Below, piece by piece: positions 16,022 to 24,224 of a stretch of DNA of 32,803 bases. Under the pieces are notes generated by a model, which saw nothing but the letters and a program-made list of their open reading frames with translations, was not told where the DNA came from and did no database searches. Source of the stretch: Akkermansiaceae bacterium (GTDB lineage: Bacteria > Verrucomicrobiota > Verrucomicrobiia > Verrucomicrobiales > Akkermansiaceae); assembly GCA_029252325.1 (NCBI GenBank), contig JAQXBQ010000080.1:1-32803 (forward strand). Reading direction: 5' to 3'. Each line of letters begins with the position of its first letter. Position 1 is the stretch's first letter. Position numbers and translations under genes: made by a program.

Positions 16022-19000
16022 GGTTGTTTAAGTTTGTGAATGGTGTGGTGAATGGCAGCCTTGAGTGGCCGCCCATCCTTGGTTTGGATGTTGTGATTGA
16101 GTTCGAGCATGTGCGCCGGCACCAGAGCGTCGATGGTGATTTTGACAGACTTGCCGTCATCGAGTAGCTCGGCTTTTGTGACCTTTAAACTAGTCCAGCC
16201 CTTTTTCTTTCGGCCCAGTGGCTTGTCGCGCTGGTTGATTCGAAATTCCTGGCTGCCATATTCCTTACACCAGTAGATGTCTGCAGCCTTGAGTGAGTAG
16301 TTCTCTGCAAGGTTGGCACTCGCTTCATCGAGGACCTCAGAAAAGCTCAGGACAATACCATCGGTCTTGACCTCAAGCCCAGTTGGCAAGTCGATCGGCT
16401 TGCCCGTATGGCGCACCCGGTCAAAGCTGCTACGATGCCCAGCGTTGGTCTGCCAGCCTTTGAGCCCCATCACGTAGAGCTGGCCGTCGCGCTCATTGAA
16501 GCGCATGCGCATATTGCTGGAGTTGAGCTGCACAGGAATCTTGACTACCCCGCCCTGCATCTGACCTTCAATCTCTTCCTTAAGAACTAGGTAAAGTGTG
16601 CTCTTACCGTAGGAACCGTGAAGTAATTCCCCCTTGAGCGGGCCCCAGCGATCGCTGGTCACCCAGACCTGGCCGCCACCTGAGTTGTCCACCTTCTTCG
16701 AGAACCAGGCCAGCGGCTTGGGTTCTTCCGAAGCTTCACGGTGTTCCTCGCGTCCGAGCCGAAGCTCCTCGTTAAAGGCGGTGCTCTTGAGCTCGGCACG
16801 TTTGTCGTAGGAATCGACAACACCATAGAAACCACCCTCTTTAATCCAGTTCAGCGGGCTACGCGGCACGTAGGTTCCCTCGTTATCCCCCGAAGTGACC
16901 TGCCCATCCGGGCTAATACCAATGCCGTTAGGAGCACGGAAGCCACTGGCGTATTTACTCAGCTTGCTACCGTCCTTGCTCACCTTGAGAATCGTTCCGT
17001 GGTGTTCCCCCACCCGCTCAAAACCGCGGCCACCACTTCGCACGGGCATGCCGAGGGCGAAGTAGAAGTTCCCTTCCTTGTCAGTCACTAGATCAAAGGC
17101 AAAAGCATGGAAGCCGCTGGTCAGCTGCCAGTCGTTGTTGAAGTTCTCATAGTAGTCCGCCTCACCATCCTTATTGAAATCGTGGAAACGCGTGATCTGA
17201 TCATCACTCACCGTGTAGACCTTTTCATCGACAATCTTGAGTCCCAGAGGCTCGTGAATACCGCGGGCAAAGAGCTTCCACTTTAGGTTCTGTAGGGTTT
17301 CATCGACATTCTCAACAATCCACACATCGCCGTCCCAGGTGCAGACCGCGGCGGTCGTGCCATCGGCAAAGAAGTCAAAGGCTGCCACGCGCAGGGGTCC
17401 CGTGTAGGGGTTCTTATCCGGCAGGACTACTCGGTCCACCACGTAGGCACTGGCAGAATCCTCGGCTACTTCTCCCGTGGCGCTGATGATCTCTGGCCAC
17501 TGAGCGGGGCCTCCCTGGCAGAGTGCCGCCAGCGAAATATCACTTGGGGAGATTCCTACAAAGTCTGCTCCCTCAGCATAGAGGATTTCCATGGTCTGGC
17601 TACTGCTACCCGCAGGGATTGCCAAGCGAGCCTGCCCATCCTGCAGAGAAACTGTTGCACCATCGGGTGCGTCTAGCACATGCACATGCGCCTCACCCAG
17701 GCGCAGGGTCATAGCATCAACCTGCTCTGAATTCGCCGGAGCATCGGCGAGTATTAAGGTGAGCGGCTTGTCATGGCCTGCCAGCTCAATGAACCGTGCG
17801 ATCACCGCCGGCTCGTCCTTGTTCGACTTGAGGAAATAATGCTCGAGCACTTTGGTCTGACCTACCGTGTAGTGGAACACCACTTTCTCGCCGCTACGAT
17901 AAGCACCCTTGAAGTGCGCCCAGTCCTTGGGCAAAGGCCCCAGAGGCGGGTAGTGGTTTGTCTCACTGAGGCGCGGGTCGCTCATATTGCCATCCGCTGA
18001 GGACCAGCCCGGCACCGAGCCGGTCGATGTAAGTGGCGGCACGGAGAAAGAGGGAAAGCTACCATGGGCACCAGTGAAGGGAAGGCCCTCGAACTTGATG
18101 CCCCCGTGGTTGAAGGTGGCGGCAAGGCGCATGGTGTCGGTGTCAAAGACCACCCCCACGTTACCATCTTCGGAGAGAGGTAAGGCGTGAGCGCGGAACA
18201 CGTCATTGTTGCCGCGTGAGTCCTTGCTAATCCTGAAGGGAGCACCAACGAGCGTGCCGTATTGCTTCGGGATGCCGACATCGTAGAACTTGCCATACGG
18301 GTTGATGATATCAGCGGCCTTTTCCCATGGCTTGGGATCCCAAGCGATCGCCTCGTAGGCTGCCTTGGAGTGGCTGAACTGGCTGGCGGGAATTACCGGC
18401 CGGTTGCCCCCAGGAGGCCTCCAGGACAGGGTGCATCCCTGCTCGCCAGTGAGCTCGAGGTAAGTGAGCTCGATCTCATGCTGGCCGGCACTCAGCTCAA
18501 TCTTGCCACTACTTTCCGAGTAGCTGCGGGGCCCCCAAGAATTTACCACTTCCTTGCCATTGATCTTCAAGAGCGCGCCATCATCCGAGGCGACATAGAA
18601 GTTGTAGGTGCCATCCTTGGGTGCGGTGATCGTGCCGCGCCAGCGGGCAACGAAACGATCACTGAGCTTGAGTCCGTAGAATCCCTTTTTGGTCTTGGCA
18701 AAATTCACCTGGGCATCGACACGCACGAGCCATGGCTTCTCACTAGCGGCAATGTCGGGAGAAATTGCCATGCCATCACGCAGACGGAAATACTCGCCGA
18801 TAAGCCCGGGAGCCATACCGACCTGAGTCTTGCCGGCGACATCACGCAGATAGTTGTAAATCGCCTCAAACTGCTTGTTGGCATCTCCGTCGTAATACTG
18901 CTTCAGGGGTGACACCCCATTGGTGGCGTAGCGCGGCATGATCGTCGCCGCATCAAAACGCTGCGGATAATGCATCCACTGATCGTAGTAACCCAGGCGC

Positions 19001-20859
19001 AGCCTCTTAGTAGCCAGTGCCAGATTCGGGCCAGCCCCCTCAAACACCGCCTTTGCAGCCTGATTACCGAGTGCGTGGCAGGCTTGGCAGGAGAACCCCT
19101 GCTGACCAACGAGTGTCTTGCCGGTGTTGATACTCTGGGCTTCGGCATCCTTTGGTTTACTGTGTTTGTCGCTGTGTTTTTCGCATACCCCGTAACTGTG
19201 CGCGAACCCGTGGGCGAGAGCTACTGCGCGTGAAGGCCATGCTGGCATCCGAGCCTGCAGCCACGGGCGCGTCTTCTCTGGCAAGTTCCCAGCAAACAAT
19301 CCCGCCATCCAGTCAGCACGCAGCTTGTGGCCGAAGTGATCCAGCATGGGTAGTTTCTCCGGTCCTTGGGAGTGGGCCTTCGAATCAGTGATGTCAATGT
19401 GGGCAACCTCCTCAACACGCATCATACGACCAGCATCCACACCATCGCGGCTGTGGCATGCCATACAGTTGAGGGATTGAAATTGGCGATGGGCGTACTC
19501 AGCCGAGTGATCTTGAAGCAGGGCCTTACTGAGCTTAGCGGAATTGACCTTATCCAGAGCTGTCAAATCAGTAGAGAAGCTTGGTGCTTTTTTCTCCGGG
19601 CTGCTCGGTGCCAGACAGCCACTCTTGGCTCCATGGGATGTGGCTTTGAGCATGCTTGTGAGGCTGCTGAACTTGGCTTGGTTCTGGTGCCCTGGCGCAT
19701 CGTGACAGTTCATACAGCCAGACTCAACAAGTAAGGTTTTGCCTGTTACGGCATCCCCCTTGGGGAGCGCTTTTAACTCAACTTGCTTTTTCAAACTCGT
19801 CAAGAAAGCAGCGAGGTCCGCAGCCTCCTGATGGCTGAGCTTGAAGTTAGGCATACGCGTTGCCGCGTGATGCTTGCCTGGGTTTTCCAGGAATGCGGTA
19901 AGTGCGTAACCTTGATATTTCTTGGAGATATTCACCAGCGGTATCCGCTCGCTGCTGCCTGTCTCATTCATGTCATGGCAGGCGTAACAGTTCAGAGCCT
20001 TGTAAAGCTTGGCACCTGTCTCCTTGTTACCTCGGTTGCCAGCCGTGGGCTTCTCAGCCTTTAGTGTTGCTAGGTAAGCGGCAATATCCGCTGATTTTTG
20101 GCTGGCATCAGCCCCGTGAAACAAGGCCGGCATAGGAGTCCCTGGACGATGTGTATGCGGGCTTTCGATCCAGCGTGCCACCCAACTTTCATTCAGCCTG
20201 CTACCGATTCCTGCAAGCGAAGGCCCCATCTCACTTGCCTCTGGCAGAGCGATGTTTTGCTCACTCTGGTGGCAGGCGTTGCACCTGTTCTCTGTGATGA
20301 GTTGGCGCTGAGCACGAACGAGACTGTGCTCTTTGCTAGGAAGTTGCGTGGCCTGCTTGAGAGCAGTTGTGGGAACAGGCTCCCAGCCAAAAGTGGAGGA
20401 TTTCCAGAACCAGCGCAACTGGGCCACTCCGGACTTGGGTGGCGTCAATGTGATGCTCACCGGGTGGACACCTGCGGCGAGTGTCATCGACGGCGAGGGT
20501 TTGTTCAGTTGAGCAAGCAAGTCCACACTATCGATTTGCAGTGAGCCCATGCCCGCGCCGCGAAGTTCAAAGTGATAATCGTCCTTAGCTGGCACCACCA
20601 GTTGGGTCTGCCAGCGAGCCTTCCAAGCCGTGCCCGATGGCGTGAGTGCTGATGGGGCTGCATCTCCTTTGCCATAGAAGGCGGGCAAACGGTCCGCCCT
20701 GCTGTCGAGAACTTGTCCGCTGCTGGCATCAAGAAAATCGGCAGTAACAGGCAGCGTGGCTTGATCTTGTGCTTGAACAAAACCCGACAGCATGAAGATA
20801 GCGGCGAGTATGTTATTGAAGAATGTATTGTGTGTCTTGCCTGTATTGTTGGAGTTCAT
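16018..20859 (-). CDS. giant secreted five-heme PA14/DUF6797-like/propeller oxidoreductase
   Basis: The product is 1613 aa with a long N-terminal signal (hydrophobic core NILAAIFMLSGFVQA). Domains in order: a PA14-like beta domain (~35-165); five CxxCH heme sites with cysteines at about 193, 291, 382, 465 and 591; a second, clearer PA14 domain (~684-825, GLIGEYFRLRDG, TYNFYVASDDGALLKINGKEV, LSWRPPGG); a DUF6797-like region (~845-1170, GPLPKDWAHFKGAYRSG); a sorbosone/glucose-dehydrogenase-like propeller (~1180-1500, CTWDGDVWIVENV, PLGLKIV, a calcium-like loop in FNKDGEADYYENFNND); and an Ig-like C-terminus ending HTIHKLKQP. It is likely a periplasmic or surface dehydrogenase that passes electrons along its own heme chain, while the PA14 domains may bind glycan. 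It heads an operon with DUF1080 and sulfatase genes. It is a paralogue of the 877-aa protein at 7601. Confidence 0.88.
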   Translation of the reverse strand: MNSNNTGKTHNTFFNNILAAIFMLSGFVQAQDQATLPVTADFLDASSGQVLDSRADRLPAFYGKGDAAPSALTPSGTAWKARWQTQLVVPAKDDYHFELRGAGMGSLQIDSVDLLAQLNKPSPSMTLAAGVHPVSITLTPPKSGVAQLRWFWKSSTFGWEPVPTTALKQATQLPSKEHSLVRAQRQLITENRCNACHQSEQNIALPEASEMGPSLAGIGSRLNESWVARWIESPHTHRPGTPMPALFHGADASQKSADIAAYLATLKAEKPTAGNRGNKETGAKLYKALNCYACHDMNETGSSERIPLVNISKKYQGYALTAFLENPGKHHAATRMPNFKLSHQEAADLAAFLTSLKKQVELKALPKGDAVTGKTLLVESGCMNCHDAPGHQNQAKFSSLTSMLKATSHGAKSGCLAPSSPEKKAPSFSTDLTALDKVNSAKLSKALLQDHSAEYAHRQFQSLNCMACHSRDGVDAGRMMRVEEVAHIDITDSKAHSQGPEKLPMLDHFGHKLRADWMAGLFAGNLPEKTRPWLQARMPAWPSRAVALAHGFAHSYGVCEKHSDKHSKPKDAEAQSINTGKTLVGQQGFSCQACHALGNQAAKAVFEGAGPNLALATKRLRLGYYDQWMHYPQRFDAATIMPRYATNGVSPLKQYYDGDANKQFEAIYNYLRDVAGKTQVGMAPGLIGEYFRLRDGMAISPDIAASEKPWLVRVDAQVNFAKTKKGFYGLKLSDRFVARWRGTITAPKDGTYNFYVASDDGALLKINGKEVVNSWGPRSYSESSGKIELSAGQHEIELTYLELTGEQGCTLSWRPPGGNRPVIPASQFSHSKAAYEAIAWDPKPWEKAADIINPYGKFYDVGIPKQYGTLVGAPFRISKDSRGNNDVFRAHALPLSEDGNVGVVFDTDTMRLAATFNHGGIKFEGLPFTGAHGSFPSFSVPPLTSTGSVPGWSSADGNMSDPRLSETNHYPPLGPLPKDWAHFKGAYRSGEKVVFHYTVGQTKVLEHYFLKSNKDEPAVIARFIELAGHDKPLTLILADAPANSEQVDAMTLRLGEAHVHVLDAPDGATVSLQDGQARLAIPAGSSSQTMEILYAEGADFVGISPSDISLAALCQGGPAQWPEIISATGEVAEDSASAYVVDRVVLPDKNPYTGPLRVAAFDFFADGTTAAVCTWDGDVWIVENVDETLQNLKWKLFARGIHEPLGLKIVDEKVYTVSDDQITRFHDFNKDGEADYYENFNNDWQLTSGFHAFAFDLVTDKEGNFYFALGMPVRSGGRGFERVGEHHGTILKVSKDGSKLSKYASGFRAPNGIGISPDGQVTSGDNEGTYVPRSPLNWIKEGGFYGVVDSYDKRAELKSTAFNEELRLGREEHREASEEPKPLAWFSKKVDNSGGGQVWVTSDRWGPLKGELLHGSYGKSTLYLVLKEEIEGQMQGGVVKIPVQLNSSNMRMRFNERDGQLYVMGLKGWQTNAGHRSSFDRVRHTGKPIDLPTGLEVKTDGIVLSFSEVLDEASANLAENYSLKAADIYWCKEYGSQEFRINQRDKPLGRKKKGWTSLKVTKAELLDDGKSVKITIDALVPAHMLELNHNIQTKDGRPLKAAIHHTIHKLKQP

Positions 20860-20949
20860 GCAATGCTATATTCGTGTGAATCAATACCTATACGTAGAGG
20901 AATGCGCGGTTTTGCCGAGGAAATTATAATTACTGGTTTGGATCTTACC

Positions 20950-20993
20950 CATAAATCACCCACTAAAGATATCATCTCTATGAATGATTTATG
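20950..20993. promoter_or_regulatory. 9-bp inverted repeat between divergent genes
   Basis: CATAAATCA (20950-20958) and TGATTTATG (20985-20993) are perfect inverted copies with a 26-base spacer that itself holds AGAT-ATC-ATCT. It lies in the 207-bp gap between the divergent multi-heme gene and the membrane-fusion gene. A palindromic ATTATAAT at 20923-20930 could supply a -10 on either strand. It could be a shared operator; unproven. Confidence 0.3.
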
Positions 20994-21066
20994 CACAAAG
21001 GCAAGTCATCGATGGAGTCGGTAAACAGGTTTGCCATGAATACATATTTTGCCTAGTTTCTCATCT

Positions 21067-24000
21067 ATGACGCTAAGCCAGAGACAACGATTCGTGTGTG
21101 TCGCTCTTTTTCTGTTTGTTTCAGGATTTTGCAGCCTTGCTTATCAGGTTGTCTGGCTGCGGGAATTCCGGCTGGTCTTCGGAGGATCAACCTTGGCCGC
21201 ATCTGCCGTGCTTGCTGTCTTCATGGGAGCTCTTGGTTTAGGCAGCTGGATTCTGGGTCGAAAGGCAGACGAGAGTGGCAGGCCCGGCCGGTTTTACGCC
21301 ATCATCGAAGCTCTGATCGGATTGAGCGTTATTATCAGTCCACTGTTGCTCATTTTTGGTCAAAAACTCTACTACACAACTGGCGGCATTCAATCACTGG
21401 GCTGGCTCGCTGTCGCTCTACAAATGCTTATTACCATCCTTGTGATTGCTACTCCTTGCTTCTTGATGGGGGGCACACTTCCCGCTGCCATTCGCCTGAT
21501 TCAGACAGATCAAGATGAAGTCCGCAGCTCAAGTGCGCTGTTGTATGGCATGAATATTGCCGGAGCTACGGCAGGTGCCTTCATCGTTAACTTCTATTGG
21601 CTTGAGGCCTTAGGCAACACCAAGTCGCTGGTAATTGCGGCAGGCATCAACATACTGCTGGCTGCTGCTGCCATCATCACCTTGGCAAGACACCAGTCAA
21701 CTCAGGCACCACCATCGACCAGCTCCCCGCATGAAAAAGAACCTAATACCTGGCTCCTCTACTTGGTCACTTTTGTCAGCGGCTTCACATTCTTCGTTCT
21801 AGAGCTGCTTTGGTTCCGATCATCCATCCCCCTGCTGGGTGGCTCAGTGTATAATTTTGGCCTTATCCTCGTTGTTGTCTTAGTGGGAATGAGCTTAGGC
21901 GGACTACTTTATTCATTGCTCATCAAGTATGTAAAGCCGAGCTACTCATTGTTAGCCATTGTATCTGCACTACTAGCATTCGCCATGGCAGCCCCTTACA
22001 TATGGGGCGACAGCTTCGTGCGCTTGTGTAAAGTTCTCCAAGCTGGCTACCTTGGCTACCCACTTGATGACAAACTATGGGTATGGTTTTTTATTGCAGG
22101 TTTCATCGCACTGCCAGCCTCTCTGATGGCGGGGGTTCAGTTTCCTCTGATCCTATCGCTCGTTGGCAAAGGAAAAAATGGAGTAGGTCAACAAACCGGC
22201 CGCGTCTATGCGTTCAATACCACAGGTGCCGTCATTGGATCCATTCTCGGTGGCTTTGTTTTAATCCCTCAACTCAGCATCAATCATACATGGGCTTTCA
22301 TGGTGATAGCTACCATCGCTGTCACCATAACACTCTCAATCATTGCTATATGGCAGCGCACAAAAATTGGGGGCATCACTGCACTTGCAACATCAGGAGT
22401 TACCCTCTTACTGGTTTTTCAAAGCTCAGGTCTCACACCCTATTGGTTACAAAACCCGATTGGCTTTGGTAGAACTTCATTCAAACAGCACCAAACTTTA
22501 GTAAACTTCGAAAACGAAAAGCGGGATTTCCATGACTCAACCGTATACCATTATGACGGCCGAGAATGCTCTGGTTCACTTAATCTCGATAATGACCTCT
22601 CACTTCTCAACAATGGAAAATCAGACGGCACAGCGCTGAATGATGCTGGCTCACAAGTCATGTGTAGCCTGCTCCCTGCCATTCTCCACCATGGTGAGCC
22701 AAAAAATGCATGTGTTATAGGATTGGGAACCGGGATGTCTGCTGGTTGGCTTGCCGAAGTCGAGAGCATCGAAAGCGTCGATGTTTTTGAATTAGAGCCA
22801 CACCTCATACATTGCGCATCTCATTATGCTTCATTTACTTTTGACGTAACCAATCGACCAAAAGTGAATATCATTCTTGGTGATGCACGTGAAAGCCTGT
22901 TAGCACTAAAAAACAAAAAATACGATGTCATCGTATCAGAGCCTTCGAATCCACAACGCGCTGGAGTTGCCAACCTCTACACGCAAGAATATTACCAAAC
23001 GGTATCTGCAAAGATGAATGCGGATGGCGTATTCTCACAATGGTTGCAATCATATGAAATCAAGCTAGAGAGCGTGCACTTAATTCTCGCCACACTTCGC
23101 TCAGTTTTCCCACAAGTATGCATGTATCAAACAATGGGCAGTGATATCGTTTTTATCTGCTACAAAGAGAGAAAGGCACTGCCAGTAAAACCCATACGCA
23201 AAAAACTCAATCAACATCCCTACAAACTGGGAATAACAAGGTCATGGGGAACACATTCCATCGAGGGCCTTCTTGCACATAGCGTGGCCAACTCAGCTTA
23301 TGTCACGAAACTTGCGAGTCGCCTCACTCAAATCAATAAAGATGATCGCAACCTACTCGAGTTCCAAGCCGCAAGGAGTGGCGGCTCTAACTACAAAAAC
23401 CCGTTACCCATAATACTCGAGGACACTATCAATAAGGGAATGATGGTCGAGGGGCTGGATGCTAGCATCAGCTCAGTGCTATTCGACTACTCGATGGCGT
23501 TCACTGCGAAATCACTGGGGAGAAATCCGTCTGCATGGGAGGATGCCTCATGGTTCGACAGCGAAGCCGCGACTCGAAGAGCCAAGCTTTGCAGACAACT
23601 CGTCGAAACAGTCAGAAGAAAACCCAACCTTATTTTTGAAGCTCTTAATCCACAAGAAGAGTCAATTTGGGCTCGCGCCCTTGCCCGAGCAGGTAATAAA
23701 AAGTGTCTTGAAGTCTGCGAAAATTTTAAAGACCGCATGCCACTGGATTACCGAATCACGCGCATTGAATATTTCTGGGTGTCTAACAACACCGTATTGG
23801 AAGACCTCGAGATCGTCGAACTACTCAAAGCACTTAGAAACACAACCTGGCAACTACCCAACTTCTTGGATATCGAAGTTTGCCTGAAGATGATCAACGA
23901 GAGGCTAATCAAATCAAAAGATCGACTCAAAGGGCGTGAGACCGAAATGCTCGCACTCATCGCAAAACCTTTCGACACCGAATTGATGAACAACGAAAGG

Positions 24001-24195
24001 TTACTCCTTCGTTACAGCCTAGCATCACGCCTAGAAAATGAGGCCCTACTACCAATAATGTTAGAAATGGAGCCGCACTTCCCACTAGGCAACAGAAAAA
24101 TACTAGCAAAAAGGCTAGAAGTCTACCGCGAGCTCAAGCACCCCAACCTACCTCAAGCTGAGCAAGATTGGGATTTCTTCACCAAGTGGAACTAA
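21067..24195 (+). CDS. multi-pass membrane protein fused to a spermidine-synthase-like domain
   Basis: I start at ATG 21067; the frame also offers a TTG six codons earlier. The product is 1042 aa. The N-terminal ~480 residues hold many membrane helices (FVCVALFLFVSGFCSLAYQV, VLAVFMGALGLGSWILGRKA and others), as in the 'fused MFS/spermidine synthase' proteins. From ~545 an AdoMet-type Rossmann fold follows: CVIGLGTGMSAGWLAEVES, VDVFELEP, ILGDARESLL, YDVIVSEPSNPQRAGVANLY. The SEPSNP segment replaces the catalytic acidic motif of true aminopropyltransferases, so polyamine synthesis is doubtful. A further ~320 helical residues without a recognised domain form the C-terminus. The substrate is unknown. 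It is divergent from the multi-heme operon and ends 29 bp before the convergent typA gene. Confidence 0.82.
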   Translation: MTLSQRQRFVCVALFLFVSGFCSLAYQVVWLREFRLVFGGSTLAASAVLAVFMGALGLGSWILGRKADESGRPGRFYAIIEALIGLSVIISPLLLIFGQKLYYTTGGIQSLGWLAVALQMLITILVIATPCFLMGGTLPAAIRLIQTDQDEVRSSSALLYGMNIAGATAGAFIVNFYWLEALGNTKSLVIAAGINILLAAAAIITLARHQSTQAPPSTSSPHEKEPNTWLLYLVTFVSGFTFFVLELLWFRSSIPLLGGSVYNFGLILVVVLVGMSLGGLLYSLLIKYVKPSYSLLAIVSALLAFAMAAPYIWGDSFVRLCKVLQAGYLGYPLDDKLWVWFFIAGFIALPASLMAGVQFPLILSLVGKGKNGVGQQTGRVYAFNTTGAVIGSILGGFVLIPQLSINHTWAFMVIATIAVTITLSIIAIWQRTKIGGITALATSGVTLLLVFQSSGLTPYWLQNPIGFGRTSFKQHQTLVNFENEKRDFHDSTVYHYDGRECSGSLNLDNDLSLLNNGKSDGTALNDAGSQVMCSLLPAILHHGEPKNACVIGLGTGMSAGWLAEVESIESVDVFELEPHLIHCASHYASFTFDVTNRPKVNIILGDARESLLALKNKKYDVIVSEPSNPQRAGVANLYTQEYYQTVSAKMNADGVFSQWLQSYEIKLESVHLILATLRSVFPQVCMYQTMGSDIVFICYKERKALPVKPIRKKLNQHPYKLGITRSWGTHSIEGLLAHSVANSAYVTKLASRLTQINKDDRNLLEFQAARSGGSNYKNPLPIILEDTINKGMMVEGLDASISSVLFDYSMAFTAKSLGRNPSAWEDASWFDSEAATRRAKLCRQLVETVRRKPNLIFEALNPQEESIWARALARAGNKKCLEVCENFKDRMPLDYRITRIEYFWVSNNTVLEDLEIVELLKALRNTTWQLPNFLDIEVCLKMINERLIKSKDRLKGRETEMLALIAKPFDTELMNNERLLLRYSLASRLENEALLPIMLEMEPHFPLGNRKILAKRLEVYRELKHPNLPQAEQDWDFFTKWN

Positions 24196-24224
24196 CTACT
24201 TTCTGGACTCTGCTGGGCAGCCGC

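Noticed and set aside
18262-18912. 216-codon plus-strand ORF inside the giant multi-heme gene
   Set aside because: It runs antisense through the PA14 domain of a strongly supported gene and has no domain of its own.
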